Source: Mycobacterium syngnathidarum (lineage in GTDB: Bacteria > Actinomycetota > Actinomycetes > Mycobacteriales > Mycobacteriaceae). From it: DNA of 64,000 bases. The stretch's first letter is position 1. Every line of letters starts with the position of its first letter. The translations under genes and the position numbers were made by a program. The notes under the pieces are model-generated. The model did not search any database. It saw only the letters and a program-made list of their open reading frames with translations, and was not told the DNA's origin. Where the stretch lies: assembly GCF_001942625.1 (NCBI RefSeq), contig NZ_MLCL01000002.1, forward strand, positions 1 to 64,000. Direction: 5' to 3'. Below, in pieces: positions 1 to 8,199 of this stretch.

Positions 1-100
1 AAGCATTAGCGTGGACCATGAGGACCTCTCGGTAATCGGATGTGCGTGTTTGGTAACCACACCGATACCGGAGGTCCTCACCTACTTCCGCTCACCACGC
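1..100 (-). mobile_element. Start of an IS481-like transposase, cut by window edge
   Basis: On the minus strand an ATG at 17-19 opens a frame reading MVHANA before the window ends. Many mycobacterial IS481-family transposases begin M(V/S)HANA, so this is probably the 5' end of such an element. Just upstream of that start, TGAGGACCTC (19-28) pairs perfectly with GAGGTCCTCA (71-80), giving a hairpin in the presumed leader. The outer end of the element is not resolved; it may lie near 110-135. Only six residues support the family call. Confidence 0.5.
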
Positions 101-333
101 CGTTCACAACCTGTCTGGGAGTTACACTTAGGTCGCTTTGGGTGTCATTCTGGTTATGTGATTGAAAACACCATTCGATAGGCATTGATCGATCGCGCGA
201 CCGGCCACAATTTTCGGTATTCGACAGCATGAATATTGCGCTACCCGAATATGTTTCGAGATCTGGCGTCGCCGGCCGCGTCGGTGACGGTTTGAACGAA
301 TCAACCGATGCAACAATTCGTAGACGTGAATAA

Positions 334-783
334 TTGTCTGTTTCGACTTGTTCTGCCCGCTCGAAGCTGGGCGCTGGTTGGCTCGAACGTGCCGCCCTTC
401 GAAGTGTGGTGGGCCTCGATTTGCCCTATACGTCGCTCGCCTCGATCCAGGCCGAGGGTGACCGCGTAGTCTTCGTCGGCGCTTCCGCCACCGCCGAACC
501 GGCTGTGGTGTCGATCCACGTGGACGCCACGGGTGCGGTCGCGGAAACCGAGATCCTGCGTCCACCAAGTGATCTCGGGCTCGACAAGGGATGGTTCTCC
601 GCGCCTGAAGCGATCACGTTCCCGTCCAGCGGCGGACGCACTGCCCACGCGCTCTACTGTCCGCCCACCAACCCGGATGTGTCTGATCGGACCGGCGAGT
701 TGCCACCGCTGCTCGTGCTGATTCACGGCGGCCCCACGAGTTCGGCCCGGCCCATGCTGCAACTCTGCGGCCAAGTTGCCTAG
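334..783 (+). pseudogene. Fragment of an S9 (prolyl-oligopeptidase family) peptidase
   Basis: The frame carries the junction between the beta-propeller and the hydrolase domain of dipeptidyl aminopeptidase/acylaminoacyl-peptidase proteins: PYTSLASIQAEG, then AWF-like and GRTAHALYCPP blocks, ending with LLVLIHGGPTS (the oxyanion HGG region). The propeller before it and the catalytic Ser, Asp and His after it are absent. Similarity stops near 766 (PMLQL), followed by a stop at 781-783. A full S9 enzyme is over 600 residues, so this is an internal remnant of about 140. It sits between an IS end and the large operon and is best read as debris from a recombination event. Confidence 0.7.
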
Positions 784-1046
784 TCTGAGGCGCTGGCGTG
801 CTGGCTGGGCTTCCTCGTCGAATTCGTCTCCCTGGACGTCGCTTTCGGCCTCGTCCTCGTTGTGTTCCTCGCGGTCATCCAGCGGATCCGCTCGCTCGTC
901 GTGGTTGTTGCCGTCACTGTCGTTCTTTGATTCAAGTTGCACGTCAACTCGGCCGCCGCCCCCATCTGTGGCCGTCGCCACATTTTGAGCGAACGCGCAA
1001 GACGGCGTTGACATCGCTTTGGCGCCACCCTACCTTGATGCGATAA
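784..1046. other. No convincing gene
   Basis: Short open frames exist on both strands. The minus-strand frame gives a Ser/Asp/Glu-rich stretch and one plus frame a short hydrophobic one. Neither has a recognisable domain or a credible ribosome binding site. I treat this stretch as decayed sequence between the peptidase remnant and the operon promoter. Confidence 0.5.
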
Positions 1047-1061
1047 CGAAAACCATTTTCA
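1047..1061 (+). promoter_or_regulatory. Zur-type operator heading the large operon
   Basis: CGAAAACCATTTTCA is a 7-1-7 imperfect palindrome (GAAAA/TTTTC core) close to the actinobacterial Zur consensus TGAAAATNATTTTCA. It lies 37 bases before the first start codon. From 1055 it reads ATTTTCAATAAAT, identical to the sequence in the cobW-znuA divergent promoter at 25352-25364. The AT-rich stretch is conspicuous in this GC-rich DNA. Zur would repress here when zinc is sufficient. Fur-family boxes overlap in sequence, so FurA or another paralogue is the alternative. Confidence 0.7.
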
Positions 1062-1098
1062 ATAAATATGCAGACTCAAGCCACTCGAGGGGGTTGCG

Positions 1099-2178
1099 AT
1101 GGCGATTGCCGCCACGAATACTCGGCCGCAATTGAAAGATGGTGAGCACCAACCCGGCTGGTTCGTCAGTCGCCGGGTCGACATCTACTTCGTCTTCGGT
1201 CTGGGCGCCCTGCTGTCGGCGATCCTGTTCGCAGCCGAAAGCCACAAGGGAGTGTTTCTGGTTGGAGCAGTCGCCTTTTCGCTGCTTTCTGACCTGCCGC
1301 ACGTGCTGACCACGACCGTGCGGGTATGGCTCGATCCGCGGGAGCGGTCGCGGTACCGGTTGCACTACATGCTCAGCTTTGCCGTCGTCGCCACCATCGT
1401 CGGGGTGCTCTGGTTCGGTGGCGCTCTGGTGCCACTGCTGGCGATCTGGGCGTACTGGCAGGTCTTCCACGTGCTCAAACAGCACTTCGGCATCATGAAC
1501 ATCTACGCCGCGAAGAACGGTTACAAGGGCCCGCGAAACCGACTCAAGTACGCGCTCTACGCCGCCTGCCTGGCCCCGGTGCTCTACCGGGCCAGTCATG
1601 GGCTGCACTTCTCGGAGTACGAGGTGTTCGGCCACCGGCTGCCGTTCTCGAACCTGAGTGTGCCGGTTCCGCCGATTCCCGGCGTGCTCATCGTGATCGC
1701 GTACGCGGTCGCCGCCGTGCTCCTGGCCCTGGCGGTCGCCGAACAGGTCAAGCTGCGCCGCGACGGGCAGACCACGCTGCCTGCCATGGCGGTGGCCACC
1801 TTCATCATCGCGACGCTGTCCTACAACCTGTCCTACCTGCTGGTGTCGGACCTGTTCGCGCTCATCCTGATCGCCACCACCACGCACAGCCTGCAGTACC
1901 ACCTGATCAACTGGACCCGGAACAACACCCGGTTCGCGGCGTCGGAGGACCCCAGCGAGAAGAAGCTGCTGCTGGCCCGGCTCTCGACGCGCAAGGCGCT
2001 TCCGTTCTACGTGGCAGGTCTGGCCCTGCTGGGCATCCTCGCCGGGCAGTTGGACACCGTCATCTTCGCCGTGCCGCTGATGTTCGTGCTGCATCACTTC
2101 TACATGGACGGCGCGCTCTGGAAGAGCAAGGGCAACCCGGAACTCGCATATGACCTGGGAATCGTTCGTGCCAAGTGA
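1099..2178 (+). CDS. Polytopic membrane protein with conserved His motifs (first gene of Zur-linked operon)
   Basis: 359 residues with about eight hydrophobic segments. The His residues cluster at or near membrane boundaries: H68 (DLPH), H124/H129 (HVLKQH), H263/H268 (HSLQYH) and H332/H333 in LHHFYMDG. Histidines placed like this occur in membrane di-iron desaturases, hydroxylases and carotenoid-cleaving oxygenases, so a metal-dependent membrane oxygenase acting on a lipid is plausible. I do not recognise a named family. The ATG follows GAGGGGG (1087-1093) at 5 bases. Its place at the head of a lipid operon suggests modification of the acyl product; a metal-binding membrane protein is the alternative. 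Confidence 0.75.
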   Translation: MAIAATNTRPQLKDGEHQPGWFVSRRVDIYFVFGLGALLSAILFAAESHKGVFLVGAVAFSLLSDLPHVLTTTVRVWLDPRERSRYRLHYMLSFAVVATIVGVLWFGGALVPLLAIWAYWQVFHVLKQHFGIMNIYAAKNGYKGPRNRLKYALYAACLAPVLYRASHGLHFSEYEVFGHRLPFSNLSVPVPPIPGVLIVIAYAVAAVLLALAVAEQVKLRRDGQTTLPAMAVATFIIATLSYNLSYLLVSDLFALILIATTTHSLQYHLINWTRNNTRFAASEDPSEKKLLLARLSTRKALPFYVAGLALLGILAGQLDTVIFAVPLMFVLHHFYMDGALWKSKGNPELAYDLGIVRAK

Positions 2179-3313
2179 CTTGAAAACCTCGCTGGACGTC
2201 CGTGAGGTCACCTCACCCGCGGAGGCCAGACGGTTCGTGGACCTTCCGTGGCACCTCTACCGAGGTGACGCCCGGTGGCGTCCGACGCTGCGCCGGGCCA
2301 TGCGGCACAAGATGGATGCCAGGAAGAACCCGCTGCACCGCGAGGTCACAGTCGCCAACTTCGTTGCCTACCAGGGAGAAAAACCAGTCGGGCGGGTATC
2401 GGCGAGCGTCGACTCCGAGTACGTCAAGCGGTACGGCGACTGCGCGTTCTTCGGGCATTTCGAGAGTGTCGCTGACGAGGCCGTAGCCGACGCACTGCTG
2501 GAAACCGCGGAGAACTGGGCACGCCGCCGCGGTATGGACAAGATGATCGGGCCCTACAGCTATTCGACTCGCGAGGAGGTAGGGCTGCTCGCCGAGGGTT
2601 ACGACACCCCGCCAACCCTCATGCAGCCCTACAACCCGCCGCATTACCTGCAACTCGTCGAGTCTGCCGGCTACCGAAAGAAATTCGACAGCGCCTCCTA
2701 CCGCTGGACCACGGGCTCCGGCAGCGCCGTCCAACGCCGGCTGGTCCGGCGGGCCGACGCGGTGATGGACGCGCAGGGCGCGACCGTGCGGTCCGTTCGG
2801 ATGAAGGACTTCGACAACGAGCTGGAGACTCTCCGGGTCCTCTACAACGACTCCTTCGCCCGCCATCCCGAGAACGTCCCGCTGAGCAGGGCAGTGTTCG
2901 CCGGCATGGCCGCCGAGATGCGGCCGTTGATCGACCCCCGCCTCGTCCGGATCGTCGAGTCCGCCGGGACACCGGTCGGGTTCTTGTTGATGCTGCCCGA
3001 CGTGAACGAGATCGCCGCACAATCCGGGCGCCTCACTCCGTCGATGGTAGCGCGCATCGTAGCCAAGCGTCGGGGACGCATCCGTGGCGTCGACACCGCG
3101 GTCGTCGTCCTCATCGGTGCCGTCGAAACCCAGTTCGGGGCGGGTATCGGCCGGATCCTGGCCGGCGAGATCGTCCGGGCCAGCACCGGAAGCGGTTATT
3201 CGGCGGTGGCGACCACCTGGGTGCACGAAGACAACGTGTGGTCGAATTCCCTGGCCGCGCAGATGAAGACCGAGCCGGACAAACGGCACCGCGTCTACCA
3301 GAAGGCACTGTGA
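2150..3313 (+). CDS. GNAT-superfamily N-acyltransferase (bacterial ceramide-synthase-like?)
   Basis: 387 residues. The protein has a two-lobed GNAT appearance: an N-terminal half with FVAYQGEKPVGRVSASVD and a C-terminal half ending in the GNAT-like SAVATTWVHEDNVWSNSL. Proteins of this length and layout are common in bacterial lipid clusters, and the bacterial ceramide synthases are GNAT-like too. A role in N-acylating an amine with a long-chain acyl donor fits the neighbouring acyl carrier protein and AMP ligase. The ATG at 2150 overlaps the previous gene by 29 bases; a GTG at 2168 would cut the overlap to 11. Substrate unknown. Confidence 0.75.
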   Translation: MTWESFVPSDLKTSLDVREVTSPAEARRFVDLPWHLYRGDARWRPTLRRAMRHKMDARKNPLHREVTVANFVAYQGEKPVGRVSASVDSEYVKRYGDCAFFGHFESVADEAVADALLETAENWARRRGMDKMIGPYSYSTREEVGLLAEGYDTPPTLMQPYNPPHYLQLVESAGYRKKFDSASYRWTTGSGSAVQRRLVRRADAVMDAQGATVRSVRMKDFDNELETLRVLYNDSFARHPENVPLSRAVFAGMAAEMRPLIDPRLVRIVESAGTPVGFLLMLPDVNEIAAQSGRLTPSMVARIVAKRRGRIRGVDTAVVVLIGAVETQFGAGIGRILAGEIVRASTGSGYSAVATTWVHEDNVWSNSLAAQMKTEPDKRHRVYQKAL

Positions 3314-4293
3314 TGGCCGGCCGAATCCTGGTCACAGGGGGCGCCGGGTACCTGGGTGGTGCGCTGGTCGCCGAGCTGGTCGGCAACGGCGAGGCGGTCA
3401 CCGTCATGACCGGGCCCGACGACCCTGCGGCCCAACCGGGGGGTTTGGGCCGTGACGTCGAAGTGGTCCGCGCCGATGTCACCGACGCGGCCAGTGTCGA
3501 CGCGGCCATGCGTGGCATTTCGCACGTGTATCACCTCGCCGGCATCGCCTCACCGAATTCCCGTCTGGCCCACTCCATCTGGAATGTCAACGTCCTGGGC
3601 ACCTACCACGTGGCGCAGAGTGCGCTGCGCCATGGAGTCCAGCGCGTCGTACATGTGTCGTCGACGGCCGCCATCGGCTATCCGCCTGACGACGTGGTGG
3701 CCGACGAGCAGTTCGATGTCCGGAACTCCGTGCTCGACAACGTCTATGCCGCGACCAAACGCACCGGCGAGCGGGTCATGCTCGATTTCGGCCAAGATGG
3801 GCTCGACGTCGTGGTGGTCAATCCCGCAGCGGTTTTCGCGCCGGCTTCCGGCCCGACACGATCCTGGCAGGGCCTGTTGGTGGCCGCGCGACGCGGGCTG
3901 CTGCGGGCGGTACCCCCCGGTGGGACTGCGGTCTGCTCGGCCCGCGACTTCGTCATCGGAGCTACCGCGGCCATGGTCAAGGGCGGCTCCGGTGAGCGCT
4001 ACATCCTGTCCAGTGCCAACCTGAGCTACCGCCGGATCGCGGAGCTGCTCGTCGAGGCCGTTGGGCGGAAACATCGCGTTCGTACCCTGCCCATGGGTTT
4101 GTTCCGGGCCGCCGGAGCCGGGAATCGGGTCGTGCGCGACCTGACCGCCACTGCGCGTCACGACGATGCGCTGGTGCCCGAGAACGTCGAGTTGATGGCC
4201 CGCCACGTGTATTACACCTCCGGCAAGGCCGAGCGAGAGCTCGGCATTCCGCGGGTGTCCGCGTCTGAATTGATCACGGAGTTCACCCGATGA
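3313..4293 (+). CDS. NAD(P)-dependent epimerase/dehydratase (extended SDR)
   Basis: 326 residues. The Rossmann motif GGAGYLG is at 9-15, catalytic S116/S117 lie in VSST and YAATK gives Y145 and K149. Such extended SDRs include 3-beta-hydroxysteroid dehydrogenase-like, dihydroflavonol reductase-like and ceramide reductase (CerR-like) enzymes. Next to a GNAT acyltransferase, an acyl carrier protein and an AMP ligase, a reductase acting on a beta-keto acyl or amide lipid is the likeliest role. The start codon overlaps the upstream stop (TGATG), which sets the start at 3313 rather than the longer open frame. Confidence 0.85.
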   Translation: MAGRILVTGGAGYLGGALVAELVGNGEAVTVMTGPDDPAAQPGGLGRDVEVVRADVTDAASVDAAMRGISHVYHLAGIASPNSRLAHSIWNVNVLGTYHVAQSALRHGVQRVVHVSSTAAIGYPPDDVVADEQFDVRNSVLDNVYAATKRTGERVMLDFGQDGLDVVVVNPAAVFAPASGPTRSWQGLLVAARRGLLRAVPPGGTAVCSARDFVIGATAAMVKGGSGERYILSSANLSYRRIAELLVEAVGRKHRVRTLPMGLFRAAGAGNRVVRDLTATARHDDALVPENVELMARHVYYTSGKAERELGIPRVSASELITEFTR

Positions 4294-5375
4294 CCAGTGA
4301 TGTCCGTCAGACACCCGTCGGGACGGGTTCCAGGGACGTGCTCGGTATCTCGATGGCCGAGGCTCGATCTCTGGTCGCCGATCTGACCGCACGCCGGCAG
4401 TGGATCTACTGGGTTGACCTCACCGTATGCGTGGCGATCGGCTATACCGCGTTCTTCCTGTGTCCCGTTGACCGTCTGGCCTCGCCGACGGCCATCGGCT
4501 GCATGGTGCTCGCCGCGTTGGCGTTCTACCGCGCAGTGCTCTTCGTCCACGAAATCGTCCATGCGCCCGAGGAATTGCGGTGGTTCTCGGTGGCATGGCA
4601 TGTGGTGTGCGGAATTCCGTTGCTGGTCCCGCAATTCACCTACGAGTTCCACCAGGACCATCACGGGTCCCGGACCTACGGCACTGCCGAGGACGGTGAG
4701 TACGTCCCCTACGCGGTCGAGCCTCGCTGGCGGGTGATCGCGCTGCCGTTCACCGCGCTGCTGGGTCCGCTGGTCTTCGTGCTGCGGTTTCTGGTGTTGG
4801 CTCCGTTGAGCTGGTTGGTCCCGGGTATCCGGTCCTATGTGCTGACCCGGGCCTCGGCGCTGATGATCGACGCGGACTTCGTCCGCAAGCTGCCCGCGGG
4901 CCGGACGCCGCGGTCCTGGCTGGTGCAGGAGGTCGCCTGCTTCGCCTACCTCGCGGTGATGCTGGCACTGGCCGTGGGCGGAGCGTATTCGCCCAAGCGT
5001 CTCCTCGAGGCCTACCTGATCGTCGCGGCGGTGCTGTTCGTCAACTGGGTCCGGGTGCTGGCTGCGCATCGCTACGAGAGCCGCAACGAGCGGATGACGT
5101 TCCCAGAACAGATTCTCGATTCCATCGACCACCCGTCGATGCCGATCGTCGGAGAGCTGTGGGCGCCGCTCGGGCTGCGGTTTCATGCAGTGCACCACTT
5201 GTTCCCCAAACTGCCCTACCACCAGCTCGGAAAGGCCCGCCGCCGCCTGGCCGGGGCGATCCCGAGCGACGGCGGCTTCTGGCAGACCGAGGATCGGTCA
5301 CTCACGACGTCGCTGAGAAGGCTTCTGGCGCACCCACGTACGGACAGTTCACGGTCGGCCGGGGGGGTGCTGTGA
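4290..5375 (+). CDS. Membrane fatty-acid desaturase/hydroxylase
   Basis: 361 residues with hydrophobic segments flanking three His boxes: HEIVH (87-91), HQDHH (121-125) and HAVHH (299-303), plus H260. These ligate the di-iron centre of the membrane fatty-acid desaturase superfamily, which uses O2 and an electron donor to desaturate or hydroxylate acyl chains in the inner membrane. No ferredoxin or reductase gene is in the operon, so electrons come from elsewhere. It overlaps its neighbours on both sides (ATGA at 4290, TGATG at 5373). It probably tailors the acyl chain of the operon's lipid product. Confidence 0.9.
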   Translation: MTSDVRQTPVGTGSRDVLGISMAEARSLVADLTARRQWIYWVDLTVCVAIGYTAFFLCPVDRLASPTAIGCMVLAALAFYRAVLFVHEIVHAPEELRWFSVAWHVVCGIPLLVPQFTYEFHQDHHGSRTYGTAEDGEYVPYAVEPRWRVIALPFTALLGPLVFVLRFLVLAPLSWLVPGIRSYVLTRASALMIDADFVRKLPAGRTPRSWLVQEVACFAYLAVMLALAVGGAYSPKRLLEAYLIVAAVLFVNWVRVLAAHRYESRNERMTFPEQILDSIDHPSMPIVGELWAPLGLRFHAVHHLFPKLPYHQLGKARRRLAGAIPSDGGFWQTEDRSLTTSLRRLLAHPRTDSSRSAGGVL

Positions 5376-6700
5376 TGCGGGATTCGGCTGCAGCAACCTA
5401 CTCGCGACGGTTGCCGATCCGGCCCGTCGAGGCGGCCGGATCCCGGCTGCGTGACGCCGGCGGTCGCTGGTACGTCGACTGCCTGGCCGCGGCCGGTGCG
5501 ATGTCCCTGGGATGGAATCATCCGGCGGTCAGGGAGGCCGTGGCCAAGACCCTCGAATCGGGCGAACCGTGGCAGTCACTCGACTTCCACACCCCGACCC
5601 GCGAGCGATTCGTCGAGGATCTGCTGTCCATCCTGCCGCCGGGGCTGGCGCGTGAGGGACGGGTGCACCTGTGCTCACCGAGCGGGGCGGGCGCGATCGA
5701 GGCCGCCCTGATGCTCGCCGAGATCTCCACCGGCGGACGCGAACACATCGCTGTGCAAGGCGGCTTCCACGGGTGTACCCGGGCGGCGCGGGCGGCCAGC
5801 TCGGGCGGGGGGCTGCGCCGCCAGCCTGTGGTGCTGGCTCCGCGGGCCACGTTCGTGCCGTATCCCCAGGACTACCGGTGCCCGTTCGGGGTCGGCGGGG
5901 ACGGTGGAATCGACCTGGCGGTGGCGGCCGTCGAGAACCTGACTCGACCCCACTCTGGTGTCACCGCGCCGGCCTCTGTGCTCGCGGAGTTCGTGCTGGG
6001 CGAGGGCGGAGTGATCCCGGCCCCGTACCGGTGGGGTAAGGCATTGCGGGACATGGCGAGCGGACTGGATGTTCCGCTGATCGCCGACGAGGTGCAGGCG
6101 GGGATGTTCCGGACCGGGCCGGCCTGGGCTTTTCAGCGGTGCGACATCGAACCGGACATGATGGTGATCTCGAAAGGCCTCGGTTCCGGCCTGCCCATCG
6201 CGGTGCTGGTGATCCGGGAGCGCCATGACGTGTGGGAGCCCGGGGCCTTCACCGGTACGTTCCGCGGGAACGCGATGGCGTTCGCCGCGGCCAGCGCGGT
6301 GATCCGCTTCGCTGTCGAGACCGGCCTGTCCGAGCGCGTACAGGCGATGGGTGCTGACTTCCTCGAAGGATTGAAATCGGTTGCGGCGCAATCCGAGATC
6401 GTGGGCGACGTCCGGGGTGCGGGGCTGATGCTGGCAGCCGAGATCGTCGAGCCGACGCTTCCGCGGCGACACGGTGCCGCGGCACCGGACGCGGAACTGG
6501 CGCGACAGATACAACTGGCCTGCCTTGAGCACGGTTTGATCGTCGAAACCGGGGGACAGTACGGAAATGTGGTGCGCTTCCTGCCGCCGCTGACCATCGA
6601 CGAAGCCGATATGTCGGCCGCGCTGACCGCGTTCGACTCCGCGGTGCGCCACGTCCAGCGGCAACGGCCTGCCGGCAGCATCCTGATGGGGGCCCAGTGA
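5375..6700 (+). CDS. dat: Diaminobutyrate-2-oxoglutarate aminotransferase-like class III aminotransferase
   Basis: 441 residues from ATG 5375, which overlaps the desaturase stop; longer readings of the frame are unlikely. PLP-enzyme marks are CSPSGAGAIEAAL (100-112, phosphate contact), D238 in IADEVQAG, and the Schiff-base lysine K267 in MVISKGLGSG, followed by DVWEPGAFTGTFRGN, typical of diaminobutyrate and ectoine aminotransferases. Predicted reaction: L-aspartate semialdehyde plus glutamate gives L-2,4-diaminobutyrate. The next gene, overlapping by four bases, is a diaminobutyrate decarboxylase. That pairing is the Dat-Ddc route to 1,3-diaminopropane, used for example in some siderophores. 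Substrate specificity is inferred. Confidence 0.8.
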   Translation: MRDSAAATYSRRLPIRPVEAAGSRLRDAGGRWYVDCLAAAGAMSLGWNHPAVREAVAKTLESGEPWQSLDFHTPTRERFVEDLLSILPPGLAREGRVHLCSPSGAGAIEAALMLAEISTGGREHIAVQGGFHGCTRAARAASSGGGLRRQPVVLAPRATFVPYPQDYRCPFGVGGDGGIDLAVAAVENLTRPHSGVTAPASVLAEFVLGEGGVIPAPYRWGKALRDMASGLDVPLIADEVQAGMFRTGPAWAFQRCDIEPDMMVISKGLGSGLPIAVLVIRERHDVWEPGAFTGTFRGNAMAFAAASAVIRFAVETGLSERVQAMGADFLEGLKSVAAQSEIVGDVRGAGLMLAAEIVEPTLPRRHGAAAPDAELARQIQLACLEHGLIVETGGQYGNVVRFLPPLTIDEADMSAALTAFDSAVRHVQRQRPAGSILMGAQ

Positions 6701-8199
6701 CCACCGATTCGAGCCCGTTCGCGGGCGACTTTCTCACCCCCGCCGGACTGAGCGGCTATCGCGAAGCACTGACCTTGGCAGCCATCTGGACCGGGACCGA
6801 GCTGCGGGACCCGGCGCGGCCGGGACTGGTGGCCGGTTACGCCGAGATAGGCAGGTCCGTCGACGAATTCAGTCTCGACAGCCCGGCGGGAATCGGGCTG
6901 CCACGTGCGCTGGGCGAGGCGGCCGGCTTGCTCTCCGGGCGGTCTGCCGTGGTCACCCATCCCGGCTATCTGGCGCATCTGCACTGCCCGCCGACACTGT
7001 CGTCGCTGGCGGCCGAGGTCCTGGTCAGCGCCTTCAACCAGTCGCTGGATTCGTTCGATCAGGCGCCCGCGGCCACGGCTGTCGAACAGAAGGTCATCGC
7101 TGACCTGTGCGTCACGCTCGGTTACGACGACGGCGCCGACGGAACGTTCACCAGCGGGGGGACCCAGTCCAACCTGCAGGCACTGCTGATGGCCCGAGAC
7201 CTGTTCGCCCGCGATCGATTCGGATCCGATGTGTCCGGGGGACTACCCGTCGAGGCGGGTTCCTGGCGGGTGTTGTGCACTCGTCAGACGCACTTCTCGG
7301 TGCGGCAGGCGCTGCGAATCCTCGGACTGTCGGGTGCAGCGGTCGAGGTACCGACCGACGCCGACGGCCGCATGCGAGTCGACGGTCTCGTCGGCTGCAT
7401 CGATCGGGCCGCAGCGGACGGCACGCCGATCATCGCGCTGGTACTCACCGCAGGTACAACGGACTTCGGCGCGATCGACCCGTTGCCAGAGGCGATCACC
7501 GTTGCGCGCGAGCACGGGATCTGGACCCATGTCGACGCCTGCGCGGGCGGTTGCCTGGCGTTCAGCGACACCCACCGGCACCTGCTTCGTGGAATCGAGA
7601 TGGCCGACTCCGTGGCAGTCGACTTTCACAAGCTGCTGTTCCAGGCCATCAGCTGCAGCGCGCTGCTGGTGCGTCGCAGCGAATCGTTCGACATCCTGGC
7701 CGACCACGCCGATTACCTGAATCCGCTGCAGGATTCGGCCGAGGACGTGGTCAATCTGGTCGGGAAATCCCTTCAGACGACGCGCCGGTTCGATGCGCTG
7801 AAGGTGTTCGTGACCCTGCGGGCCCTCGGCCGGCAGCGGATCGGCGAGATGATCGACGCCACGTGTGCGGCCGCAGCCGCGGCCGCCGGCGCGGTCGGGG
7901 GACAGCCAGGGCTGACCCTGGTGGCTCCGGTCGCGACGAACACCGTCGTGGTCCGCTGGCAGCATCCCGACCTGACCGAGGCCGAATGCGACGACGTGAA
8001 CCAGGAAATCCGGATCGCCCTCGCCGATTCGGGGCGTGCCGTGATCGGCCGCTCCACCGCGGCCGGCACCCAGGCGCTCAAGCTGACTTTCGTCAACCCC
8101 CTCGTCGGTCGTGAGGCGGCCGCAGAGGTGATCGCTGCCATTGCCACCGAGGGCAACCGGATCTTGCAGTCCCGCAGAAGGGAATTCACGAACGCATGA
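6697..8199 (+). CDS. ddc: L-2,4-diaminobutyrate decarboxylase (group II PLP decarboxylase)
   Basis: 500 residues, GTG start overlapping the aminotransferase stop (GTGA). Group II decarboxylase marks are TSGGTQSNLQALLMAR (152-167), H199 stacking on PLP, D280 in HVDAC, and the lysine K312 in DFHKLLFQAISCSALL. The following HADYLNP and TTRRFDALK blocks match Acinetobacter-type Ddc better than glutamate or aromatic decarboxylases. Predicted product: 1,3-diaminopropane and CO2. With the upstream aminotransferase it would supply a diamine head group for acylation by the operon's GNAT-like enzymes. A different diamino acid substrate cannot be excluded. Confidence 0.85.
   Translation: MTTDSSPFAGDFLTPAGLSGYREALTLAAIWTGTELRDPARPGLVAGYAEIGRSVDEFSLDSPAGIGLPRALGEAAGLLSGRSAVVTHPGYLAHLHCPPTLSSLAAEVLVSAFNQSLDSFDQAPAATAVEQKVIADLCVTLGYDDGADGTFTSGGTQSNLQALLMARDLFARDRFGSDVSGGLPVEAGSWRVLCTRQTHFSVRQALRILGLSGAAVEVPTDADGRMRVDGLVGCIDRAAADGTPIIALVLTAGTTDFGAIDPLPEAITVAREHGIWTHVDACAGGCLAFSDTHRHLLRGIEMADSVAVDFHKLLFQAISCSALLVRRSESFDILADHADYLNPLQDSAEDVVNLVGKSLQTTRRFDALKVFVTLRALGRQRIGEMIDATCAAAAAAAGAVGGQPGLTLVAPVATNTVVVRWQHPDLTEAECDDVNQEIRIALADSGRAVIGRSTAAGTQALKLTFVNPLVGREAAAEVIAAIATEGNRILQSRRREFTNA

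Noticed and set aside
301..1014. Long minus-strand open frame opposite the peptidase remnant
   Set aside because: Its low-complexity acidic composition and antisense overlap with recognisable S9 motifs mark it as a shadow; no ribosome site or domain.
1030..2211. 393-residue minus-strand frame opposite the first operon gene
   Set aside because: His/Arg/Gln-rich composition typical of antisense GC-rich frames; the plus strand has membrane segments, a ribosome site and overlaps its neighbours.
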